Part shown: positions 12,804-24,799 of the stretch, piece by piece
Layout: each line of letters starts with the position of its first letter
How positions within the stretch are numbered: position 1 is the stretch's first letter
DNA from: Macquaria australasica
Taxonomy: Eukaryota > Chordata > Actinopteri > Centrarchiformes > Percichthyidae
Reading direction: 5' to 3'
DNA length: 64,000 nucleotides
Assembly (NCBI GenBank): GCA_005408345.1
Contig: SEMN01000227.1
Span: 496,001 to 560,000 of the forward strand
Notes under the pieces: generated by a model
Databases searched by the model: none
What the model was told of the DNA's origin: nothing
The model's input: only the letters and a program-made list of their open reading frames with translations
Translations under genes and position numbers: made by a program

Positions 12804-13358
12804 ATGGGGAATGTTAGATCGCTGGCTAATAAGATGGACGAGCTAACGGCATTAGCCAGGAGCCAACAGGATTTTCGCGAGTGCAGCATCATGTGTTTCA
12901 CTGAGTCCTTGCTGCACCGGGACATCCCTGACCAGAATGTTACTATCACCGGCTTTCAGACTGTTCGGGTGGACAGGGACTGCACCGAGAGTGGTAAGCG
13001 GAAAGGAGGTGGGCTTGCTGTTCTAGTTAATGACAGATGGTGTAACCCTGGCCACATTACAATCAAAGAACGAGTCTGCTGCCCTGATATTGAACTTCTG
13101 GCCGTGGGACTCCGGCCATATTATCTGCCCAGGGAAATCCCACGTGTTATTGTGGTAGCGGTCTACATCCCCCCTTCTGCTAACCCGACGGCGGCTTGTG
13201 ACGTCACTCATGGAGTCGTAACCAAACTACAAACAAGACACCTGAGCGCCCTCATCATAATCTCGGGGGACTTCAACCCCATGGACCAAACTTTGCCCAA
13301 CTTCACACAGTATGTGAACTGTCCAACCAGAGAGGACCCTGGACTTGCTGTATGCTAA
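12804..13358 (+). pseudogene. LINE endonuclease domain, cut by a frame break
   Basis: This 184-codon frame holds the AP-endonuclease core: N in GNVRSLANKMDEL (residues 2-14), the catalytic E in CFTESL (about residues 31-36), GGGLAVLVN (about 68-76), VYIPPSAN (about 118-125) and the GDFN catalytic pair near residue 154. It then loses frame at CPTREDP, where TTGCTGTATGC is read as LAVC-stop instead of LLYAN. The domain resumes in the next frame, one base over, with the SDHN motif. In the usual LINE polyprotein these are one protein that nicks target DNA. The break near 13336-13345 may be a real mutation or a base-level sequence error. Confidence 0.88.
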
Positions 13359-15561
13359 TGTGAAGGATGCATACAGCTCTTCCCCCCTCCCCCCACTGGG
13401 CAGGTCAGACCATAACCTGGTGCACCTCAAACCCTGTTATGTGCCCCTGGTTAAACGACAGCCAGTGACTACCAGGAGAGTGAGGGGATGGTCAGAGGAG
13501 ACCCAGGAGTCACTGAGGGGCTGTTTTGAGGTGACCGACTGGAATGCACCCTGTGAGCCACAGGGTGAGGACATTGATAGGCTCACAGAGTGCGTAACGG
13601 ACTACATTAACTTCTGTGTGGACTCCATTGTCCCAACAAGGACTGTCCGTTGTTACTCGAACAACAAGCCGTGGGTAACAAAGGACATTAAAGCCATCCT
13701 GAATGCCAAGAAGAGGGCTTATAGAGCTTGGGACAGGGAGGAGCTGAGGACCATTCAGATGGACCTGAGGGTGAAGATCAGAGAGGCCAAGGAGAAGTAC
13801 AGGAGGAAGTTGGAGGGGAAACTCCAGCAAAACAACATGAGAGAGGTCTGGAGTGGCATGAGGACCATCACTGGCTTCAGGCCGGTCGGCAGAGGGACTG
13901 ACGGTGGTGTGGACAGGGCCAATGAACTCAATCTGTTTTTCAACAGATTTGATACAGCGGTCTCTGCCCTGCCCCCACCTGACTCCTCTGTTATCTGCCA
14001 TGCAGCACCCTCACCTCCACTACCCCCTCCTCCCCCTCCTTGCTGCTCCCCACCCTCTAGTGAGGGTCCTACTCCTCCCCCCACTGGCTCCCCCACCAGC
14101 CGCCCTCTGCAGCACGATGGCTCCACTCCTCCCCCATTGGAAACTTCCACGATGAGCTTCACAGCTGACCAGGTGAGCAGACAGCTGAGGAGACTTCACT
14201 CAGGAAAGGCTGCAGGCCCTGATGGTGTCAGCCCTGGGGTGCTCAAGGCCTGCGCCCTCCAGCTTGGTGGAGTACTTCAGAAGGTCTTCAATATGAGCCT
14301 GAATCTCCAAAGGGTCCCCGTGATGTGGAAGACGTCCTGCCTCATTCCTGTGCCTAAGACGTCACGTCCCAGTGGATTGAAGGACTACAGACCGGTGGCT
14401 CTGACCTCCCACATCATGAAGACCCTGGAGAGACTGGTCCTGGAAGAGCTCCGGCCCATGGTCAATTCACACTTAGACCCCTTACAGTTCGCTTACCAGC
14501 CCCGACTTGGAGTAGAGGACGCCATCATCTACCTGCTTAACCGCGTCTATGCTCACCTGGACAAACCAGCGAGCACTGTGAGGGTCATGTTCTTTGACTT
14601 CTCCAGTGCATTCGACACCATCAAGCCGGCTCTACTGGGTGAGAAGCTGACAGCAATGCAGGTAGATGCCCCACTGGTGTCCTGGATCGTTGACTACCTG
14701 ACTGGAAGACCACAGTACGTGCGCCTGCAGCACTGTGTGTCGGACAGGGTGGTCAGCAACACCGGGGCCCCACAAGGGACAGTCCTCTCTCCCTTCCTCT
14801 TCACCATTTACACCACTGATTTCAACTACCAGGCAGAGTCCTGCCATCTTCAGAAGTTTTCTGATGACTCTGCTGTGGTTGGATGTATCAGTAACAGTGA
14901 CGAGGCTGAGTACAGGACAGTGGTGAGAAACTTTGTCACATGGTGCAAGGATAATTACCTGAAACTAAATGTGACAAAGACAAAGGAACTGGTTGTGGAC
15001 CTGAGGAGGAAAAAGACTCTGGTGACCCCCGTTTCCATCCAAGGGGTCAGTGTGGACATTGTGGAGGCCTACAAGTACCTGGGAGTGCACATTGACAATA
15101 AACTGGACTGGTCTACAAACACTGAAGCCCTGTACAAGAAGGGACAAAGCCGCCTCTATTTTCTGAGAAGGCTGAGGTCCTTCAACATCTGCAGGACGAT
15201 GCTGAGGATGTTTTATGAGTCTGTGGTGACTAGCGCTCTCCTGTTTGCTGTCGTTTGCTGGGGCAGCAGGCTGAGAGTGGCGGATTCCAACAGACTCAAC
15301 AAACTGATCAGAAAGGCCAGTGATGTTGTTGGGGTGGAGCTGGACTCTCTGACAGTGGTGTCAGAGAGGAGGATGCAGTCTAAAATACGTAGCATCCTGG
15401 ACAACACCTCCCACCCACTCCACAATGTGCTGGTCAAACTCAGGAGCACTGTCAGTGACAGACTGATTCCACCAAGATGCACCACAGAGCGCCACAGGAA
15501 GTCATTTCTGCCTGTGGCGATCAAACTTTATAACTCCTCCCTCAGAGTGTCAGACACCTGA
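13345..15561 (+). pseudogene. LINE reverse transcriptase frame, internally intact
   Basis: An uninterrupted 738-codon frame. It starts inside the endonuclease C-terminus (LYANVKDAYSSSPLPPLGRS, then SDHNLV near residue 21). A basic region and a proline-rich linker (about 220-265) precede the reverse transcriptase: GKAAGPDGVSPGVLK (about 285), motif A FFDFSSAFDT (about 416), motif B GAPQGTVLSP (about 474), motif C FSDD (about 505), KTKELVVD (about 545) and YKYLGVHID (about 576). Motif A and motif C aspartates are present. It copies LINE RNA at the nicked target. The long open frame with little decay indicates a recent insertion. It is called a pseudogene because the frame break upstream removes the joined protein and no complete start is present. 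Confidence 0.92.
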
Positions 15562-15582
15562 GCAGAACTCATTTACGGACTC

Positions 15583-15720
15583 ATGATGTGCATTAACGTA
15601 TTCATAACTATGTGCAATAACGGACTCATGATGTGCAATAACGTATTCATAACTATGTGCAATAACGTATTCATAGTATTCATAACTATGTGCAATAACT
15701 TCTTCATTACAATGTGCAAT
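15583..15720 (+). repeat. short tandem units in the LINE 3' UTR
   Basis: Repeats of ATGTGCAATAACG linked to GTATTCATAACT and ACGGACTCATG. About five units of 12-24 bases occur between the RT stop and the AT-rich 3' UTR. The ATG/TGC-rich frame across it (MCNN repeats) is an artefact. Confidence 0.85.
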
Positions 15721-15907
15721 AACCTTCTTTACTATAGCAATTTTTTTTCTCTTATTTGTACTTATTGTATTTTACACTTATATTTTATGTCTATGTATAT
15801 TTCATTTATTTATTTCCTTTCTACTAGTACTAGTACTCTATACATGTGAGCGACTGTAACCGCCTAATTTCCCTGAGGGGATCAATAAAGTATTCTGATT
15901 CTGATTC

Positions 15908-16110
15908 TGAAGTCAATTTTTATTTATGTAGCCCAGTATCACCAATCACAAAACTGCCTCAAGGGGCTTTACAATCTGTACAGTATACGACCCTCGATTC
16001 AGATGAGGAAAAACTCCGCAAAAAACAGGGAAAAAATGGAAGAAAGCTCAGGAAGAGAGGAGAGATCCCTCTGCCAGGACGCACAGACAGGAAATAGATG
16101 TCTTCTGTAC
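15908..16110 (+). repeat. SINE-like/LINE-tail interspersed repeat
   Basis: Starts TCAATTTTTATTTATGTAGC directly after the LINE ATTCTG tail, then CCTCAAGGGGCTTTACAATC and GATGAGGAAAAACTCCGC, ending with GAGATCCCTCTGCCAGGACG. This consensus-like wording is very common in percomorph genomes. The related copy at 20095-20230 shares its start and GACAGA/GGAGGGACCC-type end. No tRNA A/B box was found, so whether it is a SINE or a 3' fragment of a LINE is unresolved. Confidence 0.75.
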
Positions 16111-17525
16111 ATAAAAGATCAACATAGTAAAATCACAGTGTGGACAATCAGGATGGCAAAATTATAAAATAATACGGGATCTAAAGTGCTAACACACCTT
16201 GAGCCGCAACTCTTATAACTGGTGCATCTGTTTACAGCACAGCCAAACAAACTGTGGGTTGACAGGATTCATCGCGTCATGATGTTTTAATAAAAAATGA
16301 AAAAGAACCGTAATGTTTCAACATTCAGCCTTGGTAAATAACCACAGACAGTTTGGAAAGACTTTCAATTCATCAAACTCATTGTAACCTGGAACATGAG
16401 CAGGCTGACCTACACTGACCAAACAATCCCTCTCAGGTGTCTTCCCTTCTTTGCTTACCTGATTGTTATTTTCAACCATTTCATTTTCACACACACAGAT
16501 TAGATTCACTTTTTACCACATGCTTCCTTAACTGCTGCTTCGTCTCCAGGAGGTAATGTTGGGGGAAAAACTCCTGACTTGCACTTTTTGCTTCCATCAG
16601 AAGCTGATGGTTTTAGTTTTTCAATATGCCGTTATATGTGCAATTTCTCTGTCTGGGGGCATTAAAGTTCCATCTTAGGTGGTAAAACATTTGGGAATTA
16701 TATGCCTTTGCTTCTTTTGCAGAACCAAGAGGGACTGTTAATGTCTCATAGTGTAGTTACAGGATGCAGACAGCAGAGCGGGGACACAAATGCACCTCTG
16801 GTTTACTTGAATGGACTTTGTTTCACTTAAATTCCCTCGGCAAAGTAATTTAAAGACAGTGAAACAATCAAAATGTTAATGAAACACAGTTGAATAAATG
16901 CAGTTTAGAGGGGAAAGTCGCTCAAAACTTTTCCCTTCACATGCATTAGAGGTGAACTGATTTTACAGTACTTAATAATGACATTTGTAAAAAACAATGG
17001 CAATTTGTGTTTCTCAGAACAACATCCTGGTTACTTCGGATAATCTACACACCTTCCTGTTATCTGTACATTCTACCAAATGTAAAAAAAAATACTGTGT
17101 ACTCTTCACAGTGAGGTCTGTGGATTATCCCAAGCAACTTGCCCCCCTGTAGCTCTCCCACTGTAAAGCCCACATTATACTTTCTGCAACCTTGTAGCTG
17201 CGAGGTCCCAGTGACATAAATTTCACCATACACTGCGCACGAGTCCCCCCCGTGCCAGTCAAAATTATGACCACTTGGACTGTATACACGTGTGTGAAAA
17301 GGTCCATGCATGCAGACATGCAGTGAAGTATGTACAGAAACACATGCGAGCCCTGCTGCACGTCCCTTTTGGAGTATATCAGAAATTTCATTCCATAGGG
17401 CAGATCTTAAAGTCACACTTAACCGCAGCATCAACAGTTTCTGCTGACTTCAGTGGAAAAAGTGTCCTCAGACATGTTTCACTGAAGCCACAAGGAACAG
17501 ATTTTCACCACACATCTACTTGTGA
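16111..17525. other. intronic sequence, no gene seen
   Basis: No supported gene or named repeat. Short frames lack motifs. A TG/CATG-rich area lies at 17280-17340. Confidence 0.5.
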
Positions 17526-17532
17526 ACCCTGA

Positions 17533-17652
17533 GGCGTTACCATTGCTGGTATCCTCTGCCGGCCTCATCTGATTTTACCATCCTGCTCTCGTCCACTAAC
17601 ATGATATCCGGTTTGCCGTCTACCGTCTGCCTGAATCCATGTGAATGCAGCT
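17533..17652 (+). repeat. inverted-terminal-type repeat, copy 1
   Basis: CCTCTGCCGGCCTCATCTG, then TACCATCCTGCTCTCGTCCA, then GTCTACCGTCTGCCTGAATC. The first part recurs at 45386-45463 (+). The last part recurs reversed at 44938-45014. No coding frame. Confidence 0.7.
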
Positions 17653-18937
17653 TAACTTGTAATCTTTTATGTCACCGGAGCAAACAGGCTCTCTGTTAGC
17701 ATGACTTTATTATCCACTAAAAGGTTTAATCATGGACTGGATTTAAAGCATACAGAACCAGAGAGGACACGTCATCACAGCAGAAACAAAAAACCTGAAG
17801 ACATCACTTTCAGCTGGAAAAAGGAGAGTCTGATAGAAGTGGGAGGGACGCTGCCAAGCTCAGAGTCTGGATCGACACCCCACGGTGATTAAGATGTGTT
17901 GGACTTCAACCAGACAGAGCAGAAAACCCTCCATAGCTTACTGAGAGATAGGCAAGAGAAAGAGAGTTTAGGGAGAAGGAAGGGAGGGGAGGGTGGCGAG
18001 GAATGCAAGGAAGAAACAGGAAGTGTTGAGACGATGGCAGAGTTTAGACACAGAAGCAGACATTCGGGAGGTTAAGACAGGGAAGCGCTTCCTCTTTGCA
18101 GGATAAAGAGGCTCCTGGGATTGACTTCCCCTGTTTTCAGGGCCTAGAGCGTGCTTGCTCTTATGCTCTTGTTTTGAAAAAAACATCCCAAGGACCTAAA
18201 ATCATACCATATCCCCCTGGATGTCCAAGTCACAGCATGTCTCTGTTGGCAGTAAGAGAGCAGAGATGAAGAACATCTACACATCTAAATTCTAGACATC
18301 CTTGAAGGAGAAAATTCCTTTTCTAATGATAACAAGGAGATAATTTTTGTAAAATATGCCAGAGTGTAACTTTAAGTTTAGGTAGAAGACCACTCGCTGC
18401 TTAGTTAGTTAGATTGTTAGTTTATTGTCCTTTTGTAGATGTATGCCTAAATACAAAAATAAAGGCTGTAACAATACAAATAACTGTGTAGTTGATGTTC
18501 ATCACATTTGGTTGTTTGTTCTTGTTTAATGTTTTGAAAGTTCATAGACTGGCACCAGGTGATGAAGGACACAAACCAATCAATCCATCAATCTCTAGCC
18601 TTCATGCCAAAGCTGCATATAATCAACTGCTTTGTGTTGTTAAGTTGCACGACAAATTATTTGTCATGATTCAAGAAATTATGAAATTACACTGACAATG
18701 AATATTAACATCAGTAAACTGCCTGGTTCTACTTTAGAGGTTAATGGAAATATAGCTTGTAGGAATGGGATGGATACTTTAAAATGGGTAGGTTAAAGAA
18801 AAATGAAAAAAAAAGACCTAAAGTTTGGGTTTGTGTGAGAGGGATGTAAAGAGTCCTCTTCGATCAGGCCCAGCACTGTGACGCTGTGCTGCTCGCCTTT
18901 AACCCAGGAGAGAGACAGTGGTGCTAAATTGCCTGCC

Positions 18938-18982
18938 TGTCTCTCTCTCTCTCTCCCTCCCTCCCTCCCCCCTCTCCCCCTC
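18938..18982. repeat. CT-rich simple repeat
   Basis: CTCTCTCTCTCTCTCCCTCC followed by C-rich pyrimidine. Confidence 0.9.
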
Positions 18983-18984
18983 AC

Positions 18985-19080
18985 TGTCAGAGGCTAACAT
19001 CTTAATCATAATTGTGTCATGAGCCATAAACACTCATACGCTTGGCTGTGGAGGCAGCCTCGGGGAAAGTAATGGCGCTG
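18985..19080. promoter_or_regulatory. possible conserved non-coding element
   Basis: Block ATCTTAATCATAATTGTGTC followed by GAGCCATAAACACTC, between a CT tract and a SINE-like start, with no repeat words of its own. Homeodomain-like ATAATT/CATAAA cores. Compositional call only. Confidence 0.25.
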
Positions 19081-19082
19081 AA

Positions 19083-19215
19083 TAATAACAACAATAACTT
19101 TATTTGCAGAGCACTTCTGTGAGAACTTTTCACAGCTTATGTGTGTTTACATACAATGAAGAACAATGAGACAGTAAGTAGAATAAGAATCAGATTAAAG
19201 AAAAGACACTATATT
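19083..19215 (+). repeat. SINE-like fragment
   Basis: AACAATAACTTTATTTGCAG, GCACTTCTGTGAGAACTT and ACAATGAGACAGTAAGTAG follow the order of a common teleost 3' repeat module that begins ATAACTTTATTTATATAGCAC. Diverged. Confidence 0.5.
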
Positions 19216-20094
19216 TACAGAGATTATACACATTTTGAACAGATTCTTTTAAACATTTTTCGCAAATTTCTTGGAACCAAAAGTGATAAAACTTCCTCAT
19301 ATAACAGCATTTAGTTAGACAATTTTAATTTTAGTCTCACATAACATGACTTCAGGTTTTAATGGTGCTTTTACTGTCACGGGCTAAATGTCACTTGGTA
19401 GAACAGTCTTACATGTTGTAAGAGAAATTCATGAGCGCTGCTCTAAATGGAAAAAATGTAGGACTGGTTTCAGTAGTTCAGAGAGTTGGTGTCAGAAATA
19501 TTTCAAGTATAGAAAGTGTCTTCTTTTAAGATAAGAAAAATTGACAACAGAAAAAGTGAAAAAGCTCATTGCAGTTACTCCAGAGGATCTCAGGAGAGAC
19601 TGAGAGTGAGTCAGAGAGAGAGACAGTGGACAGATGAAGTCCAAGACGTGCCTGCTGAACTAATGCTGCACTGTTAATCCATCCCCACGAGAAACTGTTA
19701 AGTAAAAGAAAGCCATAATCTAAAGTAGTTTCATTCACTTTCCAGCCTGCGGAAATTATAAGAGATGCAAAAGTCCTACAACCAAACACACAGGGTTGAC
19801 TCTACTGTTGCAGTCTGTTATTTTATCTGCAGGGTAAAAGAGGAATTACTCTATACAGCTTTTATGTTTTACCTTAAAGCCCGGCCTAATAAATTTGATA
19901 ACGCAGCTGCACCACTGTTGGTGGTCAATTGATGAACACGGACATTTGAGAACTAACAGTTTGCTGACTACAGTTGTCCGAAAATCAAATTCAGATGACA
20001 AACAATCAGTAAATATGGACACGGTGGAAAAGGAGTAGAGAAAAAGGTTGCTGTTCTCTGTCGCCTCTGCAGTACCACAGTGATAATGTCAAGT

Positions 20095-20230
20095 CAACTC
20101 AATTTTATTTATATAAACCAAAATAAAATAAAAAGCTCTCAGAGGGCAACCTCTATCCTTAGACGGAGAGCGACAGAGGAGGGACCCATCTTCCAGGACA
20201 GACTGACATACAATGGCGAAGCAAAATGGC
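20095..20230 (+). repeat. SINE-like repeat, diverged copy
   Basis: CAACTCAATTTTATTTATAT, then CTCTCAGAGGGCAACCTC and GAGGGACCCATCTTCCAGGA. It shares the opening TCAATTTTTATTTAT and the closing CCAGGACNGACNGAC word with the copy at 15908-16110. Confidence 0.65.
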
Positions 20231-20234
20231 AATA

Positions 20235-23200
20235 ATATTAGGTAAATATTAACGTCATGAGTTTCAGGTATAGTGCAAGTGTTTGGAGTGACAATAAAAA
20301 GAGGAGAAAGTTGTTTTCTGGGATGGATTTCAAAGTTTTAGGACTCAGTGAGGCTACATTCATATTGACATAGGTCTTAAATGCCCTCCTTATTTCTGTG
20401 ATGGTATTTAGCGACTGTGTGGTAGTGTTTAGCGGTAGTTTAGGGTTGTGTAATTTTATTTTGAAATTTCTGTGTTTGATGTGTGGCATCCTTAGAGGGA
20501 GGCTATCTTTGTGTCTCGCTCTGATTGGATAATTGATAAAGATTCATCCACTCTGTGCTGTATATACAGGCTCTATTTTCATTCTGTAAAACAACAACCA
20601 CATGTAGGACCTGTGCTGAAATGTGTTCACATTTATTTTGTAGTTTAGACATGTAAAAGCTCAGGTTTGGTACTGTACCATGACTCCATTCTGATGCAGT
20701 TGCAGGGCGAGGGGAAGTTCTGCTCTGTGCTCTTAGATTAAAGTAGTGTTGGCACAAAGAAAAAAGAATCCTCTCCACCAGTAGAGAAGTGGTTGGTTCA
20801 GTGCCTCGGTCTCAGTCATTTCTTAGTGTTTCCCTGGTATTACACAGGGATTGACGGTGATCCAGAAAATAGCAGACACCTTCTACTGGCTTAGCTGCCC
20901 GTCCGTTTGCAGGATCTCTCTGCCTATTGGATGAGTCTGTGGGGGATTTTTCAGAAGAAGCTTGTGGATTTTCTGTGGCTCAACCAGATGGCACACAACT
21001 TCTCTTTCCAAAACCGCAGTAAATAAATATTAATCTCACAGCCAAAAACAGCTTCCTGGAAACAGATCCTTGGAAGCACGTCTGTGGCGTTTGCTGTGGG
21101 CTTCTGCATTTCTTTTGAGCTCTACAGGGGTCTCTCCCAACCAAAAACACTCTTTCTGGCTTTAAATTAGGGTTCTGTATATCCACAATCCCTCAGTGAA
21201 GAACATATTTACAAATTAGGCTATTTTATCATTATTGTAAGAAGTATTTTAATGACAGGAAGGCTAAAAGGCTGTACCCATTAAAAATGTAATTATCTCT
21301 CCTTTCAGATGTCTGTCCAATTATGACTGAAGTGCTGTCTGACTCTTCAATTAAACTCTTCAATTGAATTATTTTAGTTTGTATTCTGCTCACATGGTGC
21401 ATCTTCATAAATAAAGTTTTATTTAATCACGTTAACGCTAACTAATTGACACAGACAAAAAATAGGATGCAATTTTGCAGCAGGGTCTACTGGCACTGCA
21501 GGTTGCTGCTACCCACCTGCTCTAATCGCAAGTCGCTTATAATTGAGGAAAGGGTTTGTAATATGACACAATATAGCAAGTTTAGCTAACTAAGATCATA
21601 AGCACATAATCGGGCCCAGACTGGATAATCAAACATAGAATCTGATGTTTCTCCGAGATTGTTTTTTTTATGTTATTTGATATGTTTGTTCACTGCTGGT
21701 GAAGAGGTGTATCATTTAGAGAACTGGGTTACCAGTAAAATTAGCTTCTACAAAGTTCAACCATTGTCAACTGAGGTGGTAAATAGCCCTGCCTGTTACC
21801 CTAATAACCTTAACCTTAATACTATGTCTGTGAGAATTTATCCACTATTCACAACTGTTTGCCATTGGACAGTGGAGTGTCTAACCAAGAGTTAACTACC
21901 ATCGTGCAAACACAGGAAAAAAGATAAATGACTCTGATCAAAGAACTGACCTGAGAAGTGCCTGAAATTGTTTTATGATCTTTCCATTTGACACACTGTA
22001 ACTTCCTCTACACATAATTTATATATTAAGTAGTCAATGGTAAGTTATTGAATGATTTCAGAACCAGTATAACTTCACATCCAGCAGAAAACACAAAGAA
22101 AAGGCAACAGGACGCTGTTAGATCATGTAGCATTTTACACCACTGATAGTGAATGGTCTGCAATCACACAGCCTGGTAACAGAGTAAGACTATAATTACA
22201 GGCTGACAGTCCTCAATTCATAAACTGACTGAAGAGTCTGAGCTGAAAAAGTATCGACTAATATCAACTTTGCCTGTGACTGCTGCATGAAAGCACATTT
22301 CATTTATTTTTCAGGAGTGCTCTCTTTGAAGAGCACTTTTATTCAGAGTGCTTCAATGTGACACGAGTTCTTTGGATTTTAGCACAAGTGGGCACAAATA
22401 AAGAACCTGTTGACCCTGAAGTGCTGCACAGAAACAAAAGGAGGACAAAATCAGTACCTAATAAAGGGAATAAGGTGCTTTGCAGTAGAATGTAGCGAAA
22501 TAAAAGAATGCTCAAGTATGAAATATAAAATGAAGAATAGTGAAAGAAGGAATAAAGAAGTAGGTTTGGACAAGTTAATGACCCAGGAACTAAAAGGAAA
22601 AAAAGTATAACCAAGCATAAAAGAAGTACACAGTTTTAGTCTTCGACTTGAAGGCCCTCAAAGAAGTTGTGGAGGGGTAAGACGGATCTTGAGATGTCTT
22701 AAGATGATGGTGAGATTTTACCTCCCTGGATGACTGTTGTCTGAAGTTTCAGTTTATTTTGAACCGTTAGATGAAACCAGGTCAAAGGTTATGACACTTC
22801 TGACATGGGCTTGGTAAGCAGGTGTGAGGATTTGTCTGCTTACTTTGAAGCTCTGGAGTGGAAATGTGCTTCGAAAAAATCCACACAAGTTGAGTGGGAG
22901 AGGATTTAGTAAATCTCACCCAGAGACAGGATGAGTGTTACCTGTTCTACTTCCTGTCCTGTTATCTCACACACAGGGAGGGAGGTGTTTCAGCCTGCCA
23001 TGTCCACACCCTTTGTGTCTATGATATCTAATATGAGGTAGCTTTCTTAAAAGGGAAATTATATGTTTGTTTGTTTTTTCAGCATGCTTGTGAGTGAAGG
23101 CACTTTGTGTTTAAGAGTTTAAAAAAAGTTTCTATACCACTGATTTGGAGGTGAAACAGAAAGTGAGTGCACCACCCAAGAGTTGGTTATAAATAATCAT

Positions 23201-23595
23201 TAGACAGGAAAACTATTTGTGCGCACAACTACGGCATGGACTGTGGGTCAAGGTTGAACCAGGAAGTTGGTCTGCAAATGTCAAACACTTGGGAACAGAG
23301 CTGGGCTGTGTAGCTCCTTTGGCGTAGTAACCACATTCGAATTTGCAGGTTACATGACACGTTCTGGTCCAGACTTTTTCCCCACACATAACTGGTAAAA
23401 AAGAAACAGGAAAGCAAAGCAAATGCCCAATAAGGGTATATGTTTATGTTTAAGAGAGTAGTGTGACATTGCTATACTGCCACAAAGGATGGATTGAAGG
23501 GTCAACCGAACTTCAGACTTTGACAAGGGATGTCGCTGTTTCTTTTTAACCTCGATCATGATCATTCCCATCCTAGAAAGGACCCAACGGAGGTC
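20235..23595. other. intronic sequence, no gene seen
   Basis: AT-rich. Several poly-pyrimidine runs and short frames, none with domain motifs or paired splice signals. A small CTTCAATTAAACTCTTCAATT duplication sits at about 21345. Confidence 0.45.
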
Positions 23596-23599
23596 CTCT

Positions 23600-23730
23600 A
23601 ACATAGTCTAAAGTAGTTATTTAAACCCAACCATGATCTTTCCCTAACCATGTAAGTCATTTCTGTGCCTAAACCTAACGACAAAAACAACTTGGTTAGG
23701 TTAGGGGACTATAATCATGTCTCAAGAGCC
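23600..23730 (+). repeat. teleost CCTAAACCTAAC-type repeat fragment
   Basis: AACCCAACCATGATCTTTCC, CTAACCATGTAAGTCATTTC and CCTAAACCTAACG. The words CTTTCCCT and AACCGTGATC recur at 24742-24770, indicating a second fragment of the same family. Confidence 0.55.
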
Positions 23731-24475
23731 AGGTCTTAGTCAAGTAGCGTGTAGTGGTTGGCATGACAACAAGGCCATGTCAAGGTCACTGATTTTGCAC
23801 ATTGTCCAGTCTACAGACAAACCGACTGGTGATAAGATGCAACTCATGTAACTACATGTTTATTTGGAGCTCAAAATAGGTCAACATCCATAATATCAAT
23901 TGTGATTTCATTTTGGACTAAACCTCTTTGCATTAATTTCCTCTGCAGTCAGTCACAAGCTGACTGATGGGGGTTTTGACTTATCTGCACTCCAAACATG
24001 GTTTCCAGTAAACATCTGTGGTATTTACTGCACACTGCGCTCATCCACAGCATCATCATTATAGGTGCTCGGCTGCAGTTGTCCATCTTCTCTGATGCAC
24101 ACTGAACATTCATTGGTATGCATGGCGCTGCATTGTTTGGGAGTCTGGGACTATTTAGAACAACAATTTTTATGGTAAGTGCCAATCGGTCATGCTGTAC
24201 TCTCTCAGGGACGTGATGGAGTTAAAAAAAGGAAAACAACAGATAAGTATACAGAGAGAGAGAGAAACAGAGAAATGAGAGACAAAAGTGGAAGAGACAG
24301 AGAGAGATAAACTGAGATAAAGATAAAGAGGGAGAGGCTGAAATACCTCAAAAGAACTTGCAGAATAAAAAAATAAAAAAATAAATAAAGAATTGGAGAG
24401 GAGAGGAGAGAGTGAGTGAGTATACGAGGAGAAACCAAGGGATAAAATCAAGTTGAAGTTGAAAACAAAAGACAG

Positions 24476-24780
24476 TTAAAGGATAGTTTGGATTTTTTAA
24501 AGTCTATCTTTATACAATATTCACAAGCCTTACGTATGCTGAAAGAAATGATTCAGCGCTGTAATCACTTGTCCATACCAGCACCTTGTTAAGGTTATGG
24601 GAAGAACAAAGTCTGCCCTTTAAGTGAAGAGGCAGAAAGCCGTGGCGGTCGGGTCGGTGGGTGGGCGCGTGGCTCGACTGACTTTCATGCAGGAGATTTA
24701 GGTGCATGATTGCGACGACACCCGAACTCAACTTTAACCGTAACCGTGATCTTTCCCTCACCTTAGGTATACTGTAGTTG
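24476..24780. repeat. composite of two interspersed repeats
   Basis: An AAAGGATAGTTTGGATTTTT start followed by TTGTCCATACCAGCACCTTG resembles a recurring fish MITE. It is followed by CCCGAACTCAACTTTAACCG...GTGATCTTTCCCTCACC, as in the 23600 family. The boundary is probably near 24730. Confidence 0.45.
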
Positions 24781-24799
24781 TCATGCACAGATATTGCAG

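Larger units (their letters stand above)
12790..15910 (+). mobile_element. L2-like non-LTR retrotransposon, 5'-truncated
   Basis: A LINE of the Jockey/CR1/L2 group: apurinic-type endonuclease then reverse transcriptase, and a 3' UTR ending GGGGATCAATAAAGT followed by a short (ATTCTG)n tail at 15892-15910. It lacks a separate ORF1 and begins almost at the first endonuclease motif (NVRSL), with an in-frame stop 15 bases upstream of the first ATG. That is consistent with 5' truncation by target-primed reverse transcription. Clade is inferred from RT wording (RPQYVRLQHCVSD, GAPQGTVLSP) and the short tandem tail. Rex1 or another CR1-group family is the alternative. No target-site duplication was convincingly seen. 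Confidence 0.9.
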
